Assembly: GCA_037074615.1 (NCBI GenBank)
Contig: CM073522.1
Coordinates: forward strand, 25,356,962-25,420,961
Direction of reading: 5' to 3'
DNA: 64,000 bases
From: Leucaena leucocephala
Lineage: Eukaryota; Streptophyta; Magnoliopsida; Fabales; Fabaceae
Below are positions 11,360 through 23,869 of this stretch, piece after piece. A program made the position numbers and the translations under genes. Under the pieces are notes generated by a model. It did not search any database and was not told where the DNA came from. It saw nothing but the letters and a program-made list of their open reading frames with translations. Positions within the stretch are counted from its first letter, which is position 1. Every line of letters begins with the position of its first letter.

Positions 11360-12917
11360 GTCACTGAACCCAAAGTCATAAACATTTTCACTTATTGACA
11401 TATTATTTTGGTGCTCCTCAGAGATCAGCTGGTAAGGCCATTTGCTTTTGGTCCTCATTCTGCTTTTTCGTAATCTGTAGATTTGTGGCATTTGTTCCAA
11501 TGAATATGGCTTTTAAAGAAGCGCAGAAAGGGATATGGCTTGAAGGATTTTATTCCCTTTTGCATCAAAGTATGAGTACCACCATCACATTCTACAAAGA
11601 AGGAGCTTTAATTTATTTTAATTTTAGCTTTTTTAAAGAAAATAATAATAAAGAAACCAAGTTGCTTTGGCCTTCTCACCAACCAAGGAGAAAGCCAGAA
11701 ATGTATTTGAATTGAAAAACACAACATAATATTAAATAATTAAATTGGTGCACTAATCATTTAACAATAATAAACCCCATCATGATATCTCACTCATGCC
11801 TAGAAGTTTTCCTCATCTTTCTGCACAACTTAGATTTTATCCAAAACTGACGTGATGTTAAATTTTGATGTATTTTGCTTCAAATTTGTAGTACTCCGAT
11901 TCAGTTGCGCGGGAGAATCATTTTTTTAAAAAAAATATAACATTATCATAAGAATATATAATACTTCCTTTGCTTACTGTTACAAGGCATGTTTTTGAAT
12001 GCTTTATATTACAATTTATAAGGAATTTTACAAAATGTTCTTAACACATAAAAGATTACTTAACCCCATTAATTTGGTATTTTGGTTCATTTTTTAGTTA
12101 ACTACATTCAGTGAAGGGCATGTTTGAAAAAATGAAAATGTTTCAGGGATGTCAACTGATTGCATTTGGTATATTCTTGAGTAAAAATCATGCTTTGTTA
12201 CTGTGATGCACTGTTGTCGGGGTCGTAGTTGGATGGTTGGAGTTGTGATGAAATGGTTTTTTTTTTTTTGGGGAAGGGTTTGAGAAATGATTCGACAAAT
12301 GGTTACGTTTTAAGTGTTTTGGAAACGTTTTAAAAGGATTTGTGAGTTTATGGTTGAATTCCAACTTTTATTGAGATGGTACATCTCATTTTGTTACTTA
12401 TTACCATTTTTAGGTGAGGATCTGAGTAGCAAGCAAGCGAAGGCACTGATAACATAAGGAAATTCATGTCATTCTAATACATTTTCTTATTCTTTTGCCT
12501 ACTTTCTGGGTTAAAATGTGCATACTTTGGATACATATATAGGAACATGTGCGTTTTGTTACTCATACTCAATTTATAAGAATTATTGCAGCTTAAGAGT
12601 GGATATCTTGACTTATTTTGAGTAGTTATGAATCTTATGAATTTTTTCATTGGATTAGGTGATCTAAACTTGAGGTTGAAACCAGTTAAAGAGTCACTTG
12701 AAGTTTAATCACAAGTTTTGAAGGTTTGGAATCAAGCATGGACCTGAAGAGTGGAGAAAAAACCCATTGTGACATCTGTTGCAGCGTACGCATCATGTGT
12801 TATAGCATACTACACAAAGAGCATAAGAACACCCTTGTTATACTATTCGCTGCAGTGAATGTGATCCCTCACTACAAGGAAGAATGTGAAAAAACCAATG
12901 AAATTATGCGTTTTGAG
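11360..12917. other. Gene-free spacer
   Basis: Two short open frames lie here (near 11395 and 12726), but neither resembles a known protein and the first has no ATG at its start. I see no repeat with clear ends. Confidence 0.4.
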
Positions 12918-12925
12918 CTTCATAC

Positions 12926-13194
12926 TAGGGTTGCACAAAGACCGAGTAGGACATCATTAACCCATAATCTAGTCTAAAAAAAGGTTGGGCTGAAATTTTT
13001 ACCAGATAACTAACCCGATTTTGTTATACCTGGGACCAAAACTGGGTTAGACTTGGTTCACCGGGTTATTGGACTGCTATTTTTTTAAATGGTTATTTGG
13101 TTAGTGGAGTATACCAAAGAATAATATAAAATTAGTATAAAATAAATCTTTAAATTGAAATTGAAAATTATAATATATCATAAATAAAATAACT

Positions 13195-13245
<51 letters not shown>

Positions 13246-13442
13246 ATAGTATATTAATAGTACCAAGTCAGGTTGGACTATTCAGTCCAAATACCCAACC
13301 CAATGGTTATGTTGCACCCGATCTTGTATGTTAGGTTGGACCCGATTTTGTATGATTCTCTTCCGGTTATGTTTTTCAAGATCTGGTTTGCGATCGGGTA
13401 GGACCGGGTCTAGGCGGGTTTCCGGGTTTGTTGTGCAACCTA
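12926..13442. mobile_element. hAT-like MITE
   Basis: Inverted ends TAGGGTTGCACAA and TAGGTTGCACAA. The flanks CTTCATAC (12918-12925) and CTCCAAAC (13443-13450) agree at six of eight bases, as expected for an old 8-bp hAT duplication. Inside are degenerate GGGTT/AACCC words and a long AT run. Confidence 0.65.
13200..13239. repeat. (AT)n microsatellite
   Basis: About 20 uninterrupted AT dinucleotides inside the hAT-like MITE. Confidence 0.95.
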
Positions 13443-13450
13443 CTCCAAAC

Positions 13451-14418
13451 TTGAGTTTAGAGTCACATAAGCAAAATTTCTACTTTCCAACTGTCATATT
13501 TGACTTCAGCGGAGTATTTGAGAGCTCTTGGGCATGCTAGGGCATGGGATTTAGTGGAGATTGAGCTAGGGGTTGAATATTTAAAGAGAATTGAGCTTGT
13601 CGTCTAAGTTCTTCTTCTCTGTCTTCCTTTCTTTTCTCATGTTATGCCATTGTGCTGGTTTATATGTATTTTCTCACAGGTGTTTTTGAACATGTGTAGA
13701 TAAAACTTTGATTCTAAAATTATTTTGAACCATTGTATGAATTAATTTTTTGTTACTCCTATCTTTTTGTGATTAATGACATTTATGTGTTGAATTTACT
13801 CTTTGCTTAATGCTTCTAAGTGCTTGATCACCATTTAGATGTTTTGTTCATTGGACTAATGCTTTAAAGGGTTAAGATTAAATGTAGAACTTAGATAAAA
13901 TTGTATAAAAACTTGAAATATGTTTATCGGATGGATGATTGTATTGGTAAGATAGAGATATAATTAACAACCTTACATAGTTATATTAGAGATGAAGCTT
14001 AAATTTAAATTTTATTAATTGTATCAAGAGATTAAGCGATTAATAGAATTAGACACTTGCTTTTAACTTAAAAAAGCTTTTCCAAGTACTTTTTCAATCC
14101 TAGGCTAGGGCATATTTTTGTTAAAAATATTTGAGAGCGGGTAAATTGAATGTTAGAAAATAGGAGGGGATAAATGATCCTAGGTCCTATTTTATTCTTG
14201 AAGTCAAATAATCACTTGTTTTTATTAATTTATTTACAGTTTTAGTATAGATTTATTTTATAATTTCCCTTCACTCTTGATTTTTGTGTTAATCAAATTA
14301 CACAAAAGTGTGATAATCAGAGTTTTAAAACCAAATGCTCGTGTGAACAATACTTTTCTTATCATTATACTACTCGTCACAACACATGCATTTGCAGGAT
14401 GAATAGACTCCGACGGAG
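13451..14418. other. Gene-free spacer
   Basis: AT-rich with no open frame of note and no recognisable repeat ends. Confidence 0.4.
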
Positions 14419-14700
14419 CACTAGTGCAAACCTTTTTTATAACAGGCTTTCTATACTGATTGTTGGAGAGATGGTGAAAAAAGTGGGACTAGTGATATTT
14501 TCGTAAATAAAATACACAACTATTGAATTTCTACATCAGCTGCCAAAGTAATCTAAATAGAAAACACTTTCTACATCAGTTGTTGATATAACCAGTATAT
14601 ATATCATTTTATCAATTTTTTTTAAAAATAAATTATTTTTTACTCCGGTTATTGTTTTAATCGGTGTAGAAGATTTTTTTTAGATGTTGTTCTTTACACA
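14419..14700 (+). mobile_element. CACTA-type left end with subterminal repeats
   Basis: CACTAGTGCAAA (14419-14430) is a typical CACTA terminus. It is followed by TCTACATCAG words (near 14530 and 14570) and CCGGTTATTG...CGGTGTAGAA near 14645. Such words recur in the subterminal repeats of CACTA-1 at 33503. No matching right end was found, so this is a fragment. Confidence 0.5.
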
Positions 14701-15098
14701 AAAATAATTTCAAATGACAAAAAATGTCTTTTTGTGTTCATTCATACCACCTAATATGGCACATCTTCGTCTTGGTAATGTCTTCCCCTCATTGATTGTC
14801 TTCATCCCTCATTGCTCTAATCCTCAGAGACGGCTCTGCCGTCGGCTTGTGAGGAGAGACGCTACTGGAACGTCTATTCTGTCATGGGTTCTGTGCTTAC
14901 CGTCATCGTTGGTGGTGGAGGCGTGAATAGAGGAAGATGATCACGGCGCTCACGGTGGTGAAAGATGGAGAGAGGTGTCAGTGATGAAGAAGATGATGGG
15001 ACCGTGGAGATAGTCTAATGGAGATGGTGAAAGATGATGACAACGGAGGATGGTGAACAGTAAAGGTAATTGAGTGAGTGAGATGGGATAGCTCGAGG

Positions 15099-15149
<51 letters not shown>
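15099..15149 (+). repeat. (TGA)17 microsatellite
   Basis: About 17 uninterrupted TGA triplets in a GA-rich stretch. Confidence 0.95.
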
Positions 15150-15150
<1 letters not shown>

Positions 15151-16700
15151 TAATTAATAATTATTTATTTATTTTTTAATCTTATACTTTGTTTGATAAT
15201 TTATTAATAAAAAAAGTCATTATAGTAATACCTATCTAAACAGTAATTTATTCAAATTTTTTTATAAGTTCTTTTTTAAAAAAAAATTTAAATCACTTAT
15301 TCTCTCTAAATTATTCTCTAAAAATTAAACCAAACGGGTCCTATGTGTTTCCCCCACTGTATATTATCTATACATGTGCTATAAATGTCAAAATATTATG
15401 TGTAAGGCTTATTTATGTTTTCTTGTCTATATATTCATATTTAGTAGAAGGCTTATAAATATGCTAATTGTATAATCAATCATATTTGGGGGAAAGAAAT
15501 CAAAATTTAAGAGTTTATATCTATTTGCATTAGTGTTTACACAATTACATTTCAATATGTTTGGTTCCCCTAGTTTATCATTATATAGAATTTTGTTCCA
15601 TTTTTTTTATAAATTTATTTAGCATATCATTTCAACTAAAAACCCAAAATATAAAGTTTGGTTTTCTTTTGTTCTTTTTTTTTAAGAAAAATCCTTCTCT
15701 ACCTTAACCCTCCTATTTTGGAAAACCAATAACATGTGATGAGTGCTTTTGAAACAGGTAAAACACTATTTGTGCATGATCATGATTATCACGGTCCGAG
15801 AGTGAATAGTTTAAAACAATAATTAAGAATGACATATAGTTTAATTTGTAATGTCTAAAGTTCAAATTGTAATTCTTTATAGTATAAATGAAAAATGCGA
15901 CATAATACTAATATCCTAAATTTGATAATTTAAATTAAAAATCTTGTCATCATGAAAAAATAAAAAACTTAATTACATTAAATAAATAAACTGTATATTT
16001 TAAAAAAAATATTAAACTTAAATCATAAATAACACTAAAAAATTAAATTATGAAATTTAACATAATTTTTTTAAATTAAATTTATTTCATAATAAAAAAA
16101 TAAAGGCTAACGTAGTTGTCTAATTTTTTTAAAATTTAATATTACATAAAAGTGTTAAAAAGTGAGCAATATTTACTTGATCGTTAAAAATATAGTTATC
16201 ATTATTTTTAATTATTAAAATTAATTTTTTAATTGTTAGTGTGACTTTACTATTTTTTAAATACTTTTAAGGTGACGTTGAAAAAAAAAATTTAAATTAG
16301 CATTGCTCATATGAATATTCAGAATAAAATTAGACTTTAACAAAAAAAAATTAGTTGCCTCAAGCCTTTTGGAGTCCAACTATGTCTTAAAGCCTAATCT
16401 TTAAGAAAATATGAGATAAATGAGCCAATTCTAACCTATTTTCTCAAGGCTCATATATTATTAGAGCCTAATTGCTCTTAGTAAACGTTGCATTGCTTAT
16501 AATTTAATCCAAGTTCCTCAATAAAAATTCCTTTAATTTCTTTTCTAGCATAATTAATTCCAAGGTAGTCTTCGAGAAGGAAAATAAGACTACCTTTTAC
16601 GTGTAAAAACCAAGGTCAAGCTCATCTCTTCATCTCCCCAAGGCCCTGACAATTTTACAATTTAACCGTATCCACTCTCTCCCCACCCAAAACACAGTCT
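15150..16700. other. AT-rich spacer and upstream region of the plastocyanin-like gene
   Basis: No gene seen. From about 16620 the sequence becomes C/T-rich, presumably the promoter-proximal region and 5' leader of the gene at 16918. Confidence 0.4.
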
Positions 16701-16917
16701 TCAAAACCTTTATTTTTTTTAAAAAAAAAATTGTATCTTTCTCTCTCCCTCTCCTCCACGTACACAGTCTCCAAAACCCATTTTCCTATTTGTATTTCTT
16801 CTGCATTCCATTATTACCCGCATTATTCACTCACATGCGACATAGAAAGCTCCCATAACACAAAGCTCTTTCTCTTAGAGCTTCATCATTATCTTCATCA
16901 TCACCACCACCACCACC

Positions 16918-18868
16918 ATGTCCTCCTCCTTTCCCATTTTCTTCTCTCTTCTTCTTCTTCCTTTGTTCTTCCAGTCTTGTTTCTGTGCTACAATTTTAGT
17001 TGATGGAGCTTCAGAGTGGAAGAACCCCACTGTTCACATAGGAGATTCCATCAGTAAGTAACATTTCTCAGAAATAGATCGAGTTTTCTGGAATGTTCCT
17101 GAGCTTTGTTGTTTACTCAAAATAGCAACTTTTAATGTGTGTTTTACTTCTTCTTTTGGTTAAGTTTTCAAGCACAGGCAACAGTACAATCTTTACATTT
17201 TCAAGAACCAGAAAGCCTTCGATCTCTGCAATTTCACTCAAGCCACTCTTCTCACTAAATCCCATGCAACATCCTACACGGTAAATAATTTTCCCTGTCA
17301 CTCTCATCTGAGCAATTTCAGAAACAACTTCAAAATCTGTTTTTTTTTTTCATGGCAATTTCTATCTGGGTATTTCAGAAATGGCTTCAAATTTTGTTTT
17401 TTTTCTGGGTATTTCAGAAATGGCTCCAAATTTTGGTTTTTTTTGGCAATCTCTATCTGGGTATTTAACAAATGGCCTCAAAATCTGATTTTTCTTGGCT
17501 TTTGTTATCTGGGTATTTCACAAACGGCTTCAAAATGTTATTTTTCTCAGTAATATCTTTCTGGGTGTTTCCGAAATCACTTCAAAATCTTATCTTTCTC
17601 GACATTTCTATTAGGGTTATGCAAAGTTATTGTTTCTTTTTTCCTTTCAATTTCTGACCAATTATGTAATAATGTTCTTAGTGGCACCCATCGCGTCCTG
17701 GTTCCTTCTACTTCACCTTCAACGACGGGTCGTTCAAAGCATGTCAAGCTTCTCTAAAGCTAGACATAAAAGTCTCACCAGCAATGCCGCCGGAGATTTC
17801 TCCGACAGGAGCTCCCGCTCTTGCGCCAGCCACCGGCGGTGGGTCAGTGTCTTCTTCACCTGCATTCCCCTGGCCTTTCCGTCCTCGCCAAGCAGATTCA
17901 CCTGCTCCGGCACCGGCCGGAAGTTCAACGGCGACATTTCCGTTAGTACCGAGCAAAGGAGGAGGAGGAGGAAACGGCATGCCGTTTATCAATAGCAACC
18001 CTGCGGTCCCTCTTCCTACTGGTGAAGTGGACTCTGCCACCATACGGCCTCTTCCCACCTCAGGCCAACACAGACAGGTGCCATTCCTCTATGTCTCTCA
18101 CTGTCTCACTCTTTTTCTTTAGTTACAATATTCAATGTTATTTGTATTATGCTTATTTTGTTTTCTTCCCCAATCTTGGATAGATATTTCATATTTAGTT
18201 ATGCACCCATCAAAGTGGAAAGTTTTGCACTTCTCTTTGGGGAAAATTTTACACTTTTTTTCTTATCTTAAAAAATAATTTGAAGAATATTCAGTTGGAT
18301 TTTTTTAGAAAAATTTAATATAAAAATAACTTATCCACAAACTGTCAATAATATAATTTATTTTTAAAAACTTTTTATAAATTAAAGTTTGAAATAAGTT
18401 AGGCTACAACATCACTAGATACTAATACTTAAAAGTCCATAGAAGAACTTATATGTTAGCTAATAAAATTTTCATATAAATAATAGAATTGTAAAATTTA
18501 ATTGCATGTCTATTGTATGAGTTATATTTTTATTAACTATTTATTTCTTCTAAAAAAAAATCTATGACATTACAAGACCATATTTAGAGGAAGAGGAGAA
18601 AAAAAATCCAAGTTGAAAATGATAGTGTGTAGATTTGTGAATAATGGTAGGTGGGGAAGGAGAAACATGTGAACTGTGCACTACTACTGGTGAGGCTTTT
18701 GTTTATTAATTAAATTAAATATTTAAATATTAAATCAATTAAATTAAATATTATTTATAAAGACAGAGAAATTTGATGTGCTTGTGATTGATTCAGGTGG
18801 TGATGATGATTAGGTTATGTGGATTTGAAATTGCTGTGACCACCTTCACTTTATTGCTGATGCTGTAA
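16918..18868 (+). CDS. Plastocyanin-like (early nodulin-like) GPI-anchored protein
   Basis: Probably a cell-surface glycoprotein outside the plasma membrane. Exons 16918-17053, 17165-17280, 17682-18077 and 18797-18868 give 239 aa. Residues 1-24 form a signal peptide (hydrophobic LLLLPLFFQ core). Residues 25-116 form a phytocyanin fold, with Cys67 and Cys105 placed for its disulfide and the sequence FYFTFNDGSF before Cys105. The usual copper ligands are missing: the first His position reads QQYN and no His follows Cys105, so copper binding is unlikely, as in early nodulin-like proteins. Residues 117-216 are rich in Pro, Ala and Ser (APALAPA, SPAPAPAGSS), as in arabinogalactan stalks. The last exon encodes a hydrophobic tail (AVTTFTLLLML), fitting a GPI signal. 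Exact subfamily and symbol are unknown. Confidence 0.88.
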
Positions 18869-20018
18869 CAAAAGTGAGAGTGAGAGAAAGACGATGTAAA
18901 GTAGTGGAGAGAGAGAGAGAGACTAGTGGGTGAGATTATATATATAGCATTGTAATTTATGTTGTAATGTAACGTCTTTAGATTCTCTTCCATTTTTCAC
19001 TTTTGAATGCTTTCCACTTTTGGATTTGCTTTTTGCCAATTCATTCTCATTCTGCTTGCTTTTGCCTTCCCCCATTTTCTTTATTTCTTTTGTTTGAATA
19101 CGTCTCTTTATTTTTGTAAAGAATATTTTAATTTTTATAGTTTTGATTTAACTCATTATAACTATGTTTTTAAATTTAATATAATTTAATTATTAAAATT
19201 TTGATTTAGTTAAAATTTAATTTTTAAATTTTAATTTATTAAAATTTAGTCTTTAATTTTAATTATTTAAAATTTTAATCATTAATCTTTATAAAATATA
19301 TATTTTTTATTTTTTTAAATATAGAGACTAATATTTTAATGGTTAAACTATACATTGAGTTTTATTGAATTAAAATTTAGTGATTAAATTATAATCTAAT
19401 AAAAACTATAAAAATTAAATTATACTGAGTTAAAGTTTAAAGATTAAGTCACAATCGAATTAAAATAATAAAAATAAATTTAAATGCTAATTAGATTTTA
19501 GAAGTCATCAACCTCAATTAATTCAAATAAAAGTAACATAAACACGAAGGTTTTGTAACGGTAATTTTCTCAATGCACTATACTCAAATTCATAAAAGGA
19601 TCTCAAAACTTGACTTGAATACATCTTTAATGTAAAATCTTATGACTTCATAATACAATAAAAAGTTAAGAAGTGACAAACCAACTTTATACAATGTGTT
19701 TATATATAAGAGATGTATTGGATATATAAAGTTGGTGATGAATAGCAACAAAAGGTGAATATGTTGAATATAATTAGTGATGGAGCAACTTTATCTTTAT
19801 GTAATGTTTGGGGTCCCAAAGGCATTAAATAGGCAGCGGAAAAGCCGACACAACATGAGCTGTGTGTAGTGTTAAATAGAGGCATCTAGTAAAAGGTTGC
19901 TCACGGATTTAAAGCGCTTCTACCTCTCTTTAAATTCACCGCTTCTTTCTCTCGTGATTTACGTTACAAATTCTAAAATATTTTTTAACCTTTATTTATT
20001 ATAAAGCATTTCTAATTA
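18869..20018. other. Downstream region and AT-rich spacer with a fold-back stretch
   Basis: The first part is the 3' region of the plastocyanin-like gene. About 19115-19260 and 19360-19495 are diverged inverted repeats rich in AAAATTTTAATTT, so a fold-back MITE is possible but its ends are unclear. Near 19790-19890 lies a less AT-rich patch of unknown origin. Confidence 0.35.
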
Positions 20019-20341
20019 CTCCCTCATTTACTATCTATAATTTTCAAATAACTAATTTTTGTTAATTAAAAAATTAGTTAAAATTAATTAAATACAATAA
20101 ATATGTAAGAAATATATTTTTGTTTTCAAATATATCCTTGTTTATAAAGAGAATAAATGAGAAAGAATTATTAGAGAAAGAGATAAGAGAGAATGAGTGA
20201 AAAAAATTATGAGAGAGACATATAATTAATTAGAGATAAAATTAAAAAAGTATAATAAATATTTAGATAAATTTAAAATAAAACTTATAAAAGGATCACA
20301 ACCATTCATAAATTTAAAGCTTATAAATAGATCGGAGGGAT
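20019..20341. mobile_element. Stowaway-like MITE
   Basis: The left end CTCCCTCATTTACTATCT follows TA. The right end, read inverted, is TCCCTCCGATCTATTTAT and is followed by TA (20342-20343). No coding sequence. Confidence 0.55.
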
Positions 20342-20479
20342 TACTTCACTAGATTAATAAGACATAGATAAGACATTAACATTGTTTAAAAATAAAATAA
20401 TTTTTTGACTTTACCCATGTGTTAAATTTGTATTACATTCTCTTTTATAATTGATAACTTTAAATAGAGGTATTGGTAA

Positions 20480-20760
20480 AAGAAATGGTTAAGATATATC
20501 TAGTACCTTTAAGTATTTTTTAAGTACATCTAATATTATAAAATATTTTATTGGGTATCTAGTATATTAAAATATTTTTTTATATGTGCTTAGCAAGCTA
20601 AAGTATTTTTTTATTCATTCAACACCTTAAATTTTCAAGGGTAAAATTGTACACAAAAATACTTTAGGGTATTATATGCACAATAAAATATTTTAAGGTG
20701 ATGGATACACATAAAAAAAATATTTTAAGATTCAGAATATATATTAATTTTTAAAAATAA
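20480..20760. repeat. AT-rich repeats with alternating orientation
   Basis: Words of the type TATCTAGTA and AAAATATTTT recur in direct and inverted form, which suggests a fold-back MITE. Exact ends are not visible. Confidence 0.3.
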
Positions 20761-21215
20761 TTAATATCTCAATTTATAATAACGACTGTCCAACCGTTCT
20801 AGAACTAGAAGTTGCCTTGTAATAATGAAAAGATGTATAGTTGAGTAAAAATTGAAAACAGAATTACAAATTATCTAATATCTTTAAGTTATCCCATTAC
20901 GTGAGAAATGTTTTCGAAGTTTCTTTTTCAGAATTCTTAGAGAGAATATGCAAGGATGCTAATAAAACTAAAAAAAATGATGAAGAAAGTAACTTTTCTT
21001 AATATGTAGCATTTTTTTTTTAAAAGAAAACTTTCTTGTGAGAATGGCGCAAATTGAATAGGCGGCTGATGGAGTAGAAAGGAGAACCAGTTTGGTTCCT
21101 CGCTATTTTGAACAATACCCTAAATTCATCTTATTTAGATTGTCCATACTTAATTTTTTTCTCTTTTTTTTTTTAATTTTTAACTATTATTTTTTTTATT
21201 GTCCATATATAATTT

Positions 21216-21458
21216 TTAATTCTTAAAACCATCACAGTTAGTTGTCCTACTACTATCATTTTGGCCTCGACTGATTAGAGCACTTGTAGGATTACTTGTA
21301 GCTGATGGTGAGAGATTTTCAACCCTTATTACGCAAGAAAACACATCCTGCAAATTCGAGATCTCATATCTAGATAATATTTGAGAATGAACAGTCTTAT
21401 ATTCTGGTGGGAGACCAATGAGAAAGCTCATGATGGTCATTTTTTTCCCATTGCACAT
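21216..21458 (-). pseudogene. Ty1/copia gag fragment
   Basis: Reading the minus strand gives 80 residues with MSFLIGLPPEYKTVHSQIL and EISNLQDVFSCVIRVE. These match the C-terminal half of the gag domain of plant Ty1/copia elements, where the pattern is FL.GLP.EY...+SQIL...EIS.LQ+VFS.V+R.E. It has no start context, zinc knuckle, protease or LTR nearby. It is cut on the right by the MITE at 21483. Confidence 0.7.
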
Positions 21459-21482
21459 ATTGGACCCTCAAATCAATAGAGG

Positions 21483-22032
21483 GGCCTGTTTGGTAAGTTA
21501 CCAAACCGCGGTTTTAAAAGGACTTTTGGTCCAAACCTCGGTTTGGGGAAATTTCAAAACAAACAGGCTTATTTGTCCATAAGTGCTTTTGGACAAAACC
21601 ATGGTTTAAAACCATGGTTTTGAATAAGCTATTTAAAATAACTTTTTCAACAGTAAAAGCACTTATGGACTATCCAATTATTATCTTACCCCTACTTTTT
21701 CTTACACCCTCTCTCCTCTCTCCTACTTTTTCTTACACCCTCTCTTCTCTCTCCTACTTTTTCTTACACCCTCTCTCCTTTCTCCTCTCTTCCTTCTCTC
21801 CTCTCTCTTCTCTTTTCTCTAACTCCCTCCTCTCTCTTACTTTAAATCAAATCATACTCTTTTTGGTAATTTACCACCATAAAAAATCATTCTAAAAATA
21901 ACTATCCAAACACCTATTTACTCAAAACCACTTTTTTTTCATAAACTCTTCTCCAAAAGTCCTTTTCCATAAGTTGTCCATAAGCCCTTTTTTTTTATAA
22001 ACCCTTTTTTAAAATACTTTCCAAACATGCCC
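21483..22032. mobile_element. MITE with GGGCNTGTTTGG ends
   Basis: The left end GGGCCTGTTTGGTAAGT and the inverted right end GGGCATGTTTGGAAAGT match over about 17 bp with few differences; GAG lies on both sides. PIF/Harbinger or hAT are possible; I cannot decide. A pyrimidine-rich direct repeat with CTCCTACTTTTTCTTACAC units (21695-21780) lies inside. Confidence 0.5.
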
Positions 22033-22237
22033 GAGGTATTAATACATTCAACTCTTCATTTGTCCTTTTGAAATCCATAAAGTAGACCTTGAGGGGGACG
22101 TTCCTTCTTTTCTACACGATAGAAGGCTTTTCAAACATTATAAACATAATAAACTCTAAATAATTTATTAATTCTTTAACAAATTTATAATGATTAATAG
22201 ATAATTTTACCGTTAATAGAGTTAAGTATTTGTAAGA

Positions 22238-22640
22238 GTAGTCGTGTGTCATCCCTCAACGGCTAGAATCAGTTGTCAGAGGAGCTTCTGTCGGATGGTA
22301 CCAACAAGAGGTTAAAGGCCAAGAGCAGGGATAAAATGCCGTACCCACACCAAGGACCCACCACGAACGTCTCGAGATGAGGGGTCGCTGCCAGAGACGT
22401 CGCCCGCCATCAGAAGCTCACCGTCACGAGTTGGCACGTGAAATTCCGACGATACTGTATGTCACGTGTGACAAAGCGCCGGTCAGAAGGACCCCGGACT
22501 TGGGGGAGAGGCCGATCGGGGTAAGGGGAGATGATTGAGGTAGGGGTGACTTAAGACGCGCTTTAGGAAGAAATCGCAAGTGCACACCCTCAATCACTCG
22601 TACTGTAGCAGCGATAGAAAGAAGAAATTCGAACAAATGG
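22238..22640. other. GC-rich island, probably a transposon scrap
   Basis: A 400-bp stretch much richer in G+C than its surroundings, starting near TGTCATCCCTCAACGG. The minus strand is open for 70 codons, but the product resembles nothing that I can name. The abrupt composition change suggests a piece of an LTR element. Confidence 0.3.
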
Positions 22641-23860
22641 GAAAAGAACCTAGCGCTTTTGATAAGATATTAAGTAAATAGGAATATGGAAATCAAGAAG
22701 GGGATATATATAAATATACATGAGAGAAGAGCTTATACATTAATAATTCATTATGAATAAATAATATCATATCAAATCCTATACTAATTATAATATATTT
22801 ACATATCTTTATATATACTATTGAATTTGAATAAAGAAAAGTATAAAGACAAGCCTTCCATTTTGGCTTATTAGGTAAAACAAGTATTCTATATCCATCT
22901 TAGTAATAATAGATAGTCTATTCTTTTGTTAAGTAAAAAAAATAAATGACAATATGCAAAATGGAGACAATGACATTGAGGATGATCTATTTTATGATTT
23001 GTGTGAAACAAATTTCAATGAAGATAAAATTTTATTTATCCAGCACGATCACAATGAAAGGATATGGATTTTAAAGAGGGGCGAATTATTTCACAAGACG
23101 AACAAAGTTCAAGCTAGGAAGACCTTAAGAAAAAGTTAAGACTAGAAAAATTCACTTGAGCATGCAAAATTTCTTAATTAGTCGTATAACTTTATAAAAT
23201 ATGTTTTAATTATTTTCTACTTTTGATGAGTTAATTAGTGTTGAGTGAGTTTATTTATTTGTTGTACCGGGACAATTTACTATATTCTAGCTGTTGGTTT
23301 ATATGATTGCAATGTACATAAGAGAGCTGCTCGGTAAGCAGGCCCCTATTTTAAAAAAATAGAAAACAAACTTGACAGTTATTTTAAAAACCCGTCAAAT
23401 ATTATTATATAATTATTTTACGGTTACAACTCATAATGGTCAAGTACGTCAATTATACTTGAAGGTTATTAAAACCAACTATTAAGGATAACCCTATGTA
23501 ACATAGTAGAAAAAAAGTAAGGATAACCCGATATATAAGATACATGGCTTATCAGAAAAAATAAGTACTTGACAGTTTTAGTCTGAAACCCATCAAATAT
23601 GAGAAAGAATTTGAATATTCTTTCGAGAGAATATTTGACGTGTCCATATTCAACTGCTCAGAATCATCATCTTGGGCATAAATCATATATTAACATATCT
23701 ATAGTAGCGATAAATACCACATATTTTGATACTTTTAGTAAGGATTCTAGTAAATTTGTTTAAGATCAACTTATTATTTTGAAATTCATCTCTGTAAACT
23801 TGGTCATTTTATATACCCTATACTAATTATTGTACATTCTAACAATTGTAAACTTGGCAA
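22641..23860. other. Gene-free spacer
   Basis: A 61-codon acidic open frame at 22954-23139 has no recognisable similarity. Two copies of a CTTGACAGTT...CCCRTCAAAT arrangement (near 23370 and 23570) hint at transposon subterminal repeats, but no ends were found. Confidence 0.3.
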
Positions 23861-23869
23861 TTTTAAATA

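Noticed and set aside
11395..11715. 106-codon open frame on the plus strand
   Set aside because: No ATG at its start, no recognisable domain, no intron or leader signals, and a composition like the surrounding spacer.
12726..12977. 83-codon open frame
   Set aside because: It runs into the left end of a hAT-like MITE and resembles nothing known; likely chance.
14900..15150. GA/TGA-rich stretch as a coding exon for an acidic protein
   Set aside because: Microsatellite-driven and without splice signals or similarity.
17744..18122. Overlapping frames on both strands of plastocyanin-like exon 3
   Set aside because: They are shadows of the GC-rich, Pro-coding exon; the chosen frame is fixed by splice sites and domain similarity.
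21614..21895. 93-codon frame rich in Leu, Ser and Phe
   Set aside because: Produced by the pyrimidine-rich tandem repeat inside a MITE.
22954..23139. 61-codon acidic frame
   Set aside because: No similarity, no neighbouring coding signals; kept only as a note.
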